Positions 1-9,600 of a stretch of DNA of 34,181 nucleotides are shown piece by piece (position 1 is the first letter of the stretch; every line of letters begins with the position of its first letter). Made by a program: the position numbers and the translations under genes. Below the pieces are notes generated by a model. It worked only from the letters and a program-made list of their open reading frames with translations, searched no databases and was not told the DNA's origin. This stretch comes from Mikrocytos mackini (Eukaryota > Endomyxa > Ascetosporea > Mikrocytida > Mikrocytiidae): positions 1 through 34,181 of the forward strand of contig JASNJN010000115.1 of the NCBI GenBank assembly GCA_030180075.1, read 5' to 3'.

Positions 1-39
1 AAGGCAATAGTAGTTTTTAATTGTATATTTTATATGTTT

Positions 40-228
40 ACTCTTTAGAAATTATTTTTATCAATTTTATTCAGAAATTTAACACGACGGTGCAAGTCTT
101 ATAGTATAAGTTAATTGTATTGAAATGACGTTATAGATGGGTGAACTACAGGTGTAATCAAAAAGATTTCAACACCTTGTTTAAATAAAATATTCGAATA
201 AAATTGATAAAAATAATTTCTAAAGAGT
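40..228. repeat. 33-bp perfect inverted repeat
   Basis: The arms at 40-72 and 196-228 are exact reverse complements over 33 bp and enclose 123 bp. The right arm lies just inside the left end of the Tc1-like element (147) and the left arm lies outside it. This could be a small foldback/MITE or two oppositely oriented fragments of one repeat. The sequence shows the pairing but not its origin. Confidence 0.85.
147..174. repeat. Left terminal inverted repeat of Tc1-like element
   Basis: This 28-nt end pairs with 2129-2156 with 24 of 28 positions matching, and begins with the TA target dinucleotide. Confidence 0.68.
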
Positions 229-345
229 GATTTAATTAATTTAAAGTTATTTGAATAAAATATATATTAAGCTAACATAATGAAAACCAACAAAAGAAAA
301 CGTAAGAAAATCTTGATAAAAATGTGCAAAATAAATTCAACAAAA

Positions 346-1340
346 TCAATACTTCGTAATATCGCCTTGTGATTCCAAAACTACCGATAATCGTTCGTCC
401 CTATTATCAATATGCTTCCTTACTTCTTCTTTCCCAAAAGTATTCCATATATATTGTATCCTGGTCCATAATGCCGCTTTACTTGTAAATTTCCTTTCAA
501 GCTCATATACTTTGTTAGCAAGCGCGGCCCAAAACGTTTCAATTGGGTTCAAGTCAGGACTGTTGGGTGGAATGTTTATCACGTCATATCCTAGTTTAAT
601 ACAAGCATTTTCGGATATCTTGGATTTATGACATGGTGCATTGTCCTGTAATATAAAGAATCCGTCGGTCTCAAACATAGAATTTAACTTGGTATTGAAT
701 TGTCCCTTCATAACATCCACATATTTGATTGAATCCATCGTTTTTTGAATTTGTTCTAAGTGAACAACTCCGCTTGTTGAAATCGCACTATACACCATAA
801 TGCTTTGCTTTTCATAGTTTTTTTGAACCTTCCTGCTTTTTAGTGAAGGATCCATTCCATGTCGTCACCATATTCGTTGGTTTTGGGTAGAATCTTCGAG
901 TGTAAATCTCTTTTCGTCGGTACAAACAATCATATCCTTTAGATTAGGCATATTTATTGCAGTTAACGCAAATATAAGTCTTTTCTGTTTTGTTTTGTTT
1001 TGTTTGTGATAAAGGGCTTCCTCGTCTTCTTATAGCACCGGAAATCGTTGTTTTTGAGAAATCTTAACAAGGTGTAATAGCTTATAGAGAGTTGAAGAGC
1101 TGTAATCAATTTCCTGGGCCGCATGCATGGCGTTCTCTTTATGTAGTTGATTATCTGTCGAGCTGTCCTTGGTGTAATTGATTTTGGTCTTCCCAAAGTT
1201 TTATTTTGACTCCAAGATATTCTTTTATTGAGCCTCTTATACACTGTTGTAAAATGCATTTTGGTTACTTTGGCGACTTCTCTATAGGTTTTTAGTTTCT
1301 TATAGAGCTTTTGTAACGCTGTATTCGAGAAATTATGCAT
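346..1340 (-). pseudogene. Tc1/mariner DDE transposase, broken by frameshift and stop
   Basis: Two minus-strand reading frames make one transposase of about 330 codons, close to the family's usual 340. The N-terminal frame (1340 to 963, 125 residues) holds helix-turn-helix DNA-binding segments and a basic GRPKS linker typical of Tc1 proteins. The C-terminal frame (855 to 346) carries the second catalytic Asp in QDNAPCHKSK and the PNSPDLNPIETFWA block with the final acidic residue. Between them, in the C-terminal frame, lies TDEKRFTLED with the first catalytic Asp, followed by an in-frame TGA just before 855. The N-terminal frame ends at a TAA at 963 and is out of phase with the rest. The copy therefore carries one frameshift and one nonsense change and cannot encode an active enzyme as it stands. 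The ATG at 1340 is a plausible original start. Confidence 0.9.
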
Positions 1341-2128
1341 TTAATTTTTAGAAAAAAGTTAAAATTCAAAAATCATTAAAACAAACTTCATTAATCTGGA
1401 TTAATAATTATAGACATCCATCAAATCAGTATCTACTTAATTAACTTACAGATAAGTTCCTTTATAAGCTCTATGATTGCAATTTTAGGGAAATCATAAA
1501 TAAAAATTTTAAATTTTAGAAATTTCGGACAGCTCAAACTTCGTTACCCTACAACTAAGCATTCTAATACTACAGACAATAAACTGTCTCAGTACATTTT
1601 CATTGACTACTTAAGATAAGAAGGTATAAGTATCACCCAAAAAGAAAAACAATAACTTAGCCCACGCCTTAAAACTGAGAAATATATGAATGTAAGAACA
1701 ACATCGGGAAAGACCCTGGATATGTGATATAGCAGCATTGGAGAGGACGTTTATGATTAGTTAAATTATCGTTGCTATACACATAATATATAACTAGCGA
1801 AAATATGAATTTTTAAGTAATTACTTAATTGTGAAATTAAAATAAGTACAATCCATATTAATAGACTTTTTTGGTACAATAAGTCAGTCTATCGATAAAA
1901 TAAGTTAGAAGAATGTTTGATATGAATTCAAAACATTTTCACAACACACAGAATCCAATGTTGAATTAATTTAGAAACATTTTGTTTACAAATAATTTTA
2001 AATAAATGGGTGGACCTTGTATAACTAACAATATACGGTACAATATGTTTGATTCACTAAATATTTTGCATATTCGTAATAAGTTCGGTCTAATATGGGA
2101 GTGTTGTAGATAAATGGTTTATTTTAGC
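1341..2128. other. Non-coding interior of the Tc1-like element
   Basis: This is AT-rich sequence upstream of the transposase start and inside the inferred element. I see no long reading frame, RNA gene or clear repeat in it. It may contain an older insertion, because Tc1 elements normally have a much shorter 5' leader. Confidence 0.5.
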
Positions 2129-2156
2129 TGTTGAATTCTTTTTGAAATCACCTGTA
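2129..2156. repeat. Right terminal inverted repeat of Tc1-like element
   Basis: The reverse complement matches 147-174 at 24 of 28 positions. It ends in TA, the Tc1/mariner target dinucleotide. Confidence 0.68.
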
Positions 2157-2299
2157 TTTGTTGTGTTGATCTGTCTTAATGTGTTTGGAGAGGTTGGGAT
2201 GAAAAAGATAACTTCAGTGAACCATCAAGATTGGAGTTAGGGGCATCTACATATTGAGCCTGTGGGTTGTCACCGTAAGATAGTTCGAACCGGTTTATG

Positions 2300-2758
2300 T
2301 CAGTATGTGTAGCATGACCCTGTGTCTATCAGTGCAGTAAGTTCTTTCTTTTTCGCAAACACCCTTAATTCGATGGTTTTAGGGCTGGCTTTACGCTGTT
2401 GTAATGCAGCCAAGTGGTTTTTCTGGGAATCCTTTCTGTCCCGATTGTTGTTGTCGTTGTAATTCTTCTTGAACGTATCGTTAGTTCGGTTGGAATAGTT
2501 TCTATTCTGATTGTCATAACGAGGCTGGTAGTCAGTTCTTCTCGTGTTGTTTACTCTTTGTCCATTGTCCATTCGTGGACTGATACTTCTTGCTCGGCAT
2601 TGGCTGTCCGAGTGAGTAGTGGATTTGTGTAGGGTACAATAAACGTCCCTGTCTTTTCTTTCCGGTCTTCGTCTTCGCTCCTCTCGATAGTTAGAGTTGT
2701 TGTTTGGATGACGGTTGTGGTTGGAGTGACGGTGCTTCTCATTCTCTTCTTTATGCAA
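2300..2758 (-). pseudogene. Ty3/gypsy gag-protease fragment, inverted copy
   Basis: About 152 codons on the minus strand repeat the start of the plus-strand Ty3/gypsy frame at 2861. They include the Arg/Asn-rich basic region, the zinc-knuckle-like CTLHKSTTHSDSQC segment and the protease active site LIDTGSCYTY. About eight residues differ from the plus copy, so this is a diverged copy. Homology ends abruptly at 2303, right after the protease active site, with a TGA following. There is no ATG at the front: the frame opens on TTG and is really open further upstream into the ambiguous junction. Just beyond the break (2160-2302, same strand, another frame) is a 45-codon open stretch that I cannot identify. 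Confidence 0.85.
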
Positions 2759-3316
2759 ACTTCTCCACGCTTTCTGTTCTTTGTAAACTGAATCTCTTCN
2801 TTCTCTCNNTCATTCTCTCGGAGATGTTCAGTTCTGTAAAGTGTATTCGCTGGTANANGTTTGCATAAAGAAGAGAATGAGAAGCACCGTCACTCCAACC
2901 ACAACCGTCATCCAAACAACAACTCTAACTATCGAGAGGAGCGAAGACGAAGACCGGAAAGAAAAGACAGGGACGTTTATTGTACCCTACACAAATCCAC
3001 TACTCACTCGGACAGCCAATGCCGAGCAAGAAGTAACAGTCCACGAATGGACAATGGACAAAGAGTGAACAACACGAGAAGGCCTGACTACCAGCCTCGT
3101 TATGACAATCAGAATAGAAGCTATTCCAACCGAACTAACGATAAGTTCAAGAAGAATTACAATGACAACAATAATCGGGATAGAACGGATTCCCAGAACA
3201 ACCACTTGGCTGCATTACAAGAGCGTAAGGCCAGCCCTAAAACCATCGAATTAAGGGTGTTTGCGAAAAAGAAAGAACTTACTGCACTGATAGACACAGG
3301 GTCATGCTACACATAC
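2303..3316. repeat. Head-to-head inverted duplication of Ty3/gypsy gag-protease
   Basis: Positions x and 5619-x are complementary from 2303/3316 inward to about 2758/2861 with only scattered substitutions and no indels. Each arm is about 456 bp. The centre (2759-2860) pairs only loosely and contains N at 2800, 2808, 2809, 2856 and 2858. It is either a real palindromic pair of elements or an assembly joint between two copies. Confidence 0.88.
2759..2860. other. Ambiguous junction with scattered N bases
   Basis: This is the centre of the inverted duplication. Five bases are N. The two halves resemble each other in reverse complement with small gaps, as if the palindromic homology continued through poor-quality sequence. 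Confidence 0.7.
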
Positions 3317-4771
3317 GCCTCTGACCAAGCCATAACGAAGATGGGACTCAAAAAACTCAGTTCACCTTCTAAACAAGAAGCAATTCTCGCGGACGGCTCC
3401 GTTGTCACCACATCAGACTTTGTAGAAGCTAAACTTTCTTTATCTGAAAAGCACAGCGATTTTCTTGAGACAAAGTGTTACGTTTTGCAGAACTGCCAAC
3501 CTGAAATCATTCTTGGCATGGACTTCCTCCTCCATAACGAATTCACACTAAATGTCAAAGAAAACTTGTTTTCGCTAAACGGGACATTCTTCCCTGCGAA
3601 CCAGGCACCTACAGGAGCTCTGTCTAAACGCGACCAAGAGCTCGCCGAAAGAGCCCGAATTTGTTCCGCACAAACAACTAAAGATGAGTGCGAAGAAGCA
3701 ATTAGGAGGTATAAGATTAACAATCCCGTTTTAGGGAAAATAACAGGTATAGAACATGCCATACACGTCCAAAACAAAGAACCTTTCATTTGTAAAGAGT
3801 ACCCCATACCTTTGGGAAAGTATCAAGCGACATTAGCCGAACTAGAGCGATTAAAGACTCTTGGGATAGTACAACCATCGATTTCTAACTTCGTTTCCCC
3901 TGCATTTCCAATTTATAAAGCAAATGGGAATATAAGAATCGTCGTAAACTATAAGATTCTTAATGAAAGGACCGTAGCACTCGCCTACCCACTTCCGACC
4001 TTACAAGAGCTACTTGGACAGCTTGAGGGATCCACTATCTTTAGTCAGATAGACTTAAGCTCTGGGTTTTACCAAATACCCATGGAGCAGGATAGTATAA
4101 AGTACACAGCCTTTCTGTTGAACCATCAGATCTGGGAGTTCACCCGAATGCCTTTCGGGTTAACTAATGCCCCTTTCTCTTTCCAGAAGGCAATGTTTAC
4201 TCATTTTGGACATCTCAAGTTTATCAAAATATACATGGATGATTTATTAATCCATTCTAAGAGTATTGAAGAGCACAGAGAACATTTAGTTACATTTTTC
4301 AAGGCTGCAGAAGAAGTGCAATGCCAGATCAACTTTGAGAAGACACAATTCTTTCAAACTTCGGTCAAGTACTTAGGCCACGAAATTAGCGCAGAAGGGA
4401 TCAGAGCCGATCCCGCCAAAGCTTCGAAGATTATTGATGCCATGCCAAAGAACAAAAAGCAGATTACGAAAGTTCTCGGCGTCGTACAGTGGTTTAGACC
4501 CTTCCTAGCCAACCTATCAATATCTTCCGCCTTTTTAAGTGACAAATTAAAAGATCAGGAGAAATTCAACTGGACAGAAGAAGATTCGGAACGTCTACGC
4601 GAAATATACAAACAGATTCAAGATAGAACTCTTCTCTCACATCCAAACCCCACAAAGGAATTCAGACTAGAGGCCGACGCTAGTTTAGTGGGAGGTAGAG
4701 CAGTTTTGCTTCATGAAGGAAAGCTAGTAGGCTTTTACATTCATAAATGGTCGAGTTCTGAAGCGAACTAA
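2861..4771 (+). pseudogene. Ty3/gypsy gag end, protease and reverse transcriptase
   Basis: This frame of 636 residues starts in a basic Arg/Asn-rich gag tail with a C-x2-H-x4-H-x4-C knuckle (about residues 40-55). The retropepsin site LIDTGSCYTY follows at about 143-152. The reverse transcriptase (about 300-540) shows FSQIDLSSGFYQIP (motif A), MPFGLTNAPFSFQ, the catalytic KIYMDDLLIHS (YMDD) and YLGHEIS. The early RNase H segment has EADASLVGG with its first catalytic Asp. The frame then ends at a TAA placed inside the RNase H block (EAN, stop, TITEKELL), where intact elements have an aromatic or Gln residue. The frame opens on TTG because the true 5' part is lost. The product copies element RNA into DNA inside virus-like particles. 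The expected next step, RNase H plus integrase, is in the same frame downstream. Confidence 0.92.
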
Positions 4772-6286
4772 ACCATTACCGAAAAAGAACTACTTATAAT
4801 AGTAAAGGCTTTCGAATACTTCAAAGCTCTGTTGTTTTCTACAACCACGAACGTCTACACAGATAGCGCAAACGCTATATTCCAAAAGGATCTTTCAACC
4901 CGCTCACAGAGATGGCGGATAAAGCTAGAAACTTTCAATTATACTCTAAACAAAATAGAGGGAATAAAAAATGTAGGCGCGGATTTTCTTTCAAGACTTT
5001 CTTCCGCAGGAGAGGGGAGCCTAACCCATCAACCATCAGTTCCTTTTAGTTTCAATTACACGCAAATAGAAGAAAAGCAACAAGAATGCCCAACAGTACG
5101 GAAACAAACCCAAGAAGGAAAGACGATAGTAAAAACGATTGATGGCTTCCAATTGAACTTCACAGACGAAGACAAACTCATCATTCCGACAGGAGCAGAA
5201 AGCGAGCTTCTAGAGTCCCTACATGAATATCTTCAACATCCTGGAAGAAACTCTTTTATTCAGAATCTTAGAAGATTTTGGTTCGTACAAAATTTAAGCA
5301 GAAAAACAAAGGACTTAATTACGAACTGTTATGACTGCCAAGCTAACAAAGGCTACAGAACCAATTTGGGATACCTCAGAGGACATATTACCTCAGACGA
5401 ACCTTTTGAGTTCATTTATACGGACATATACGGTCCATTAAAGACAGAACACTTCCCAGAAGATCCAAGTGAACAAATAAACCAGGCACAATTCTACATA
5501 CTTACAGTGTCCTACATTCACACCCGTTGGAGCGAAGTGACTATACTTCTTAACATACATGCAAGTACGGTAGCGAATAAATTAAAAGAATGTTGGCTTG
5601 ACAAATATCCTAAGCCAAGTAGACTCCTTTCTGATCGAGGTACACAGTACACCACGAAGATCTTTGAGACTTTATGCAGAAGAGAAAACATAAAGCATAA
5701 GTTCACCTCTCCTTATAGCCCTCAATGTAATGGGTTCAGTGAGCGCATTAACCAAGGAATTGGTATAACTCTTCGCGCAAACACTGACGTACCAATATTG
5801 AAGCTTCCAGATTTAATTAGAAGAAGACTTAACTACAATATTAATAGAACTGTAGGAGTTACCCCACAAGAACTCGTCGATAAGTACAGTGTGTTAGACC
5901 CATTGAAGCGGAATCTTAGCGCAGCAATTGAGGAAGGTTTAGAGAAAAGAATACTAGAACTAAACAAAGAAGAGGAACGAACAAACAGAATTAGGAGAGA
6001 ACACGATTATGAAATCGGGGACAGAGTTTATATAAAGACACATTCCCAAGATAAGTTAGATGAAAAGTGGATCGGACCAGGAACGATCACGCAGAGAACC
6101 AACCACGGACAAGTTACGATCCTAATGAATGGCCGAAGATCTGAACAGAACTTTAGAAACATTCGCCCGGTTCCTAAGGGGGCAGACTGTCGTGGTTCAT
6201 CCTCTGGAGATAATTCCGAATCGGAAATTGTGAATGAAGATATTTACGATGAGGAAGTTATAAACAGAGAGAGATATTATTATTGA
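4772..6286 (+). pseudogene. Ty3/gypsy RNase H and integrase
   Basis: This segment is in the same frame as the preceding one, directly after the TAA, and the first in-frame ATG is at 4832. It begins with RNase H residues TITEKELLIIVKAFEYFK and continues with YTDSANAIF and VGADFLSRLS, both RNase H Asp positions. Integrase follows: an HHCC zinc-binding module (HEYLQHPGRNSF ... CYDCQANKG), then the catalytic core with YTDIYGP (first Asp), LLSDRGTQYT (second Asp) and PQCNGFSERINQ (Glu). Near the C-terminus EKWIGPGTI resembles the GPY/F module that follows the core in many Ty3/gypsy integrases. An acidic tail ends the frame. All catalytic residues are present. If the TAA is real and not read through, this part is not made as a Gag-Pol fusion. 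Confidence 0.92.
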
Positions 6287-6671
6287 AGCGAACCTCCAAT
6301 AATTAAATATTGTTAATAAAAAGTTTTTACAGAAATTTTAAATTTTACAAAAAATGAAGTCCTTATTTAATTCACGCCTATTGGGTATCCAGCAGCACGT
6401 GGACCCTGGGAACGTCAACCATAGGCCCTCTTTTTAAAGTCACCAGTCTTTAATTCGATTAATAATATCTGATTTTTATTGTTAAGTTTCAAAGTGCCCG
6501 GTTCACAAACGCAATGTTGTTTTATTCGGAAATTTAATTGACAGATTTATATATTTTGTCAGCAACTGCCCGTGGTATTTTGGCCATTTATACATTAACC
6601 TTATCTTTACGGACCATTTATATACCCCATTAAATATTTTTCATTTTACAAATTTTCTCCAAAATTTATTT
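6287..6671. other. Spacer between Ty3/gypsy pol and the DOCK gene
   Basis: This 385-bp non-coding stretch should contain at least the start of the retrotransposon's 3' LTR and also the promoter of the downstream DOCK gene. A purine-rich run just inside the end of pol (6262-6274) could be the polypurine tract. No second LTR copy is available, so the boundary is not visible. Confidence 0.45.
6617..6667 (+). promoter_or_regulatory. Possible promoter of DOCK gene (TATA-like and AAATTT)
   Basis: TTTATATA at 6617-6624 is followed by CCCC. AAATTT at 6662-6667 ends four bases before the ATG. AAATTT-like and CCC-like signals near start codons have been reported for microsporidian genes. Their use here is inferred. 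Confidence 0.4.
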
Positions 6672-9600
6672 ATGAAACAACTTACCCACAAACTCTTTAA
6701 AGATTCAATTAATTACACAGAGGGAGAGTTGATTTCCCCCACACCGACTGAAAAAGTTGTCACGCTTAAAGATCAGCTTTCTTCTAGCTCTATTCTCCAA
6801 GACAACGAGAAAGCTCTTGATGCTTGTGTAAGCTATGACCTGGAGCGAGTAATGCTTCAAACAGAGTCACTTAACAAGAATTTCCTCACAGAAGTGTCGG
6901 ATATATACAGCAAGAACAGAGCATTCGAGAAGACAAAAAAAGAATACTTCGACCACTTAAGGAAGAACTTTTCTACGCTCGAAATTCCAAGCAAAACAGA
7001 TTCATCTTTTATGAATTGCTTCTATAAAAACTACCAGTTTGAAAGGAAGATTGTTACACCTGTCAAGTACACTTACAACTCGTTATTTTGTGAGCTTGCA
7101 TTCGAATTCTCTTTAGACTCGGTAAATATTGTCACAGACGAGCGAACTCAACCATTCATAGTCTCTGTGTTCATCGCCGACTCTGAGAAGCACGAGATTA
7201 TTTCGGATATAGTTACATACGATGCCACAGATTACGGAAAGTGTACAGAGAATGACTTACAGGTTAACGAGTGCTATAACACATTCATTAATCTCACTGA
7301 CAAAATAGAGCTCGAGAAAACAAGAAAAAGCTCTACAGTAGGGAAGAAAAAGACCGGCTTCTTTGGATTCATGTCAAAGAACAAAGAGAAACAGGTTACG
7401 GACTTCACAACCTTTATGAAAATCACTGACAACAAAAACACGAATCTTTCTCACCTACAAAGCAAAATAAAAAACAAAAAGAAGAACCAATTCACTGTCA
7501 TAAAACCACTCACTAGAACAGAGAAGTGTGTGTTCCTTATACCCAAGCTCGCGACCGAAGATCTATCAAAAATATTCCTTTGCTTCGACGTCAGACTAAT
7601 TGAACAGGGCGACATGGAGAAGACAAACATATATAACAGGGAGAAGCTTACTAGCGCATGGAAGGAAAAAGAAATCATAGAGAAGCTACACCCAGTCACA
7701 CAAAGTTGTTTCTTTGGGTTCGTAAATTTATTTGATGATGAAAGCCTGTGTGTTAGAGAGGGGTCTTTTGAATGTGAGAATGTCTTTTTCACAAGATCCT
7801 CGAACAGTACGAATAAGATGTTTGACATTCTCGATGGTGCCTCGCAAATGAACACTTCTTCATTAAATAGGAAGTATTATCTGAGCAACAACATTGGCAT
7901 AAACTACAACGTGAAGGAGATTAAACTGAATAGTCTCTATAAGAATCCACTAACTTTAATCACCCATAAATCAACCAAGAACACACCTGGAATTAGGAGA
8001 AGGGAGAGACTTGTGGTTTCGATAGATAGAATGATATGCAACAAATATAGAAACCTAGGCTTTTATCTTAAGCTTGTAAGCAAGTTTAGAGACTCAAAAG
8101 AAGAAACTGTGTTCTGTAGTTGTATCCATTGTGTGAATAACCACGAGTTGTTCAGTTCTTTCGATTGGCACAGCAATAAACTCGAAACTATAAATGAGTT
8201 TTACTTTTACTTCTCTGAAAACTGCCCTGTTATTTCCAACCTCGCATACTTTGACAAAGACAGAAAACATAAAAGCGAGATTTACATCGAAATTGGTGCG
8301 CTAAACTTCAAGACGAGCAAAATCAAAGCCAAACAGCAAATAGTAGAAAACATAGGAAACAGCAAAATATACATAGTAAAAGACAACCAATTCATACCAT
8401 CTAGTTTTGGAAGTTTAAATATAGTAGACGTTATAAATGGAAACTCGGCAAAGAATAACCACAAGATTGGAGAAGTGGTATACACTTTAAAAATGGATAA
8501 CGATGCGTTCCCTTCATTCGAAAACATGCAAAATGAATTACCTAAGGAAATTGGAATGAATTTTGCTTCTCTATTAAAGTACAGACTTGAGAAAATTTCT
8601 TCTTTAAATGAATGTGAAGCTTTAATTGAAGAGTTCGAAGAAGACATCGTTGGGAAATTCTACCAAATACACACACTTATTGTTTATATGTTACTCGATA
8701 GCAAAACTACTTCTAAACACTTCTTGTTTTACACACTCTCGGCCATATACAACAAACTAGACAATTCGGATCTGGGCATTTACATAGAGTACTACATCTT
8801 TAACCTTTGCCCAGCGAAAGTTGGTGTTTTCGACTATCTACTAAAGCCAGCTGTAGACCTTCTTGAACAAAATTACAACAAACACGACGTTCTATATTTG
8901 GTTCTTAAAGCTCTTCCGTATATGTTCAAGCTAATTGTGGCTCAACAGGTGAAACAAAGTCACTTACAAGGATGTAGCACACAGCTTATGAGCAAACTAA
9001 GCAAAATACTGTTCACTGAAATAATAAACAAGTCTAAAAAATTCCCTCTTTTAGACATTGAGGGGTTCATTAAAGCATCCGGGAATTTGCTGCTCCATCT
9101 TTCAGTATTAAACGACATAGAAAAGTTCAACAATTTAACAGAAGCCTTTTTAAATGGTTATTTCAACCTTGGGGAAGTGACAACTACGTGTCAAGCTTCC
9201 TTAATTCTGCTATTCGATTCATTCTACGAAACTTCTATTTTCATTGAAACAGAAAAGAAACATAAAATTAAAAATTTTGAAGGACAAATTGAATTCCACA
9301 GTTTAATAGAAGGGAGGAATAAACTTATCTACTCTTTCTTTGAGATATTTGTAGACATAATACTGAACAACTGTACTTCTTTAAGCGCTAAAAGAGTTTG
9401 CAACTTTTTCTTTAAACTATTAGGAAGATACATAAACAGTAAAGAGCTTGAAGATTTCTGCAACACCTTCTTGTTGCTCGTGCTAGTTATATTGGAAAAC
9501 AATCTAAACTTTATGTATATGGAAAAGAGTTATAGAAGGGGAGTTTACCTTAGTGTACTTATTATACTCGACAACTGTTCTAAATCACTGTTCGAAGGCT

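Larger units (their letters stand above)
147..2156 (-). mobile_element. Tc1/mariner-family DNA transposon, decayed
   Basis: The left end reads TACAGGTGTAATCAAAAAG (147 on). The right end, read on the other strand from 2156, reads TACAGGTGATTTCAAAAAG. The first 28 nt match with four mismatches, and both ends carry the TA that Tc1/mariner elements duplicate on insertion. Between them lies a broken Tc1-type transposase on the minus strand (346-1340). The element is about 2.0 kb, longer than a usual 1.3-1.7 kb Tc1. The extra length is about 0.8 kb of non-coding DNA upstream of the transposase, so a second insertion inside it is possible. The family call is solid from the transposase. The exact ends are inferred from the terminal repeat match. 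Confidence 0.72.
2861..6286 (+). mobile_element. Ty3/gypsy LTR retrotransposon, gag end plus pol
   Basis: One plus-strand frame runs from a gag zinc knuckle through protease, reverse transcriptase, RNase H and integrase, the domain order that defines Ty3/gypsy (Metaviridae) elements. The 5' LTR and capsid part of gag are missing at the inverted-duplication junction. I could not delimit a 3' LTR in 6287-6671 because no second copy is present to compare. The frame has one in-frame TAA (4769-4771) and no frameshift, so the copy is young or was recently inactivated. Confidence 0.93.
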
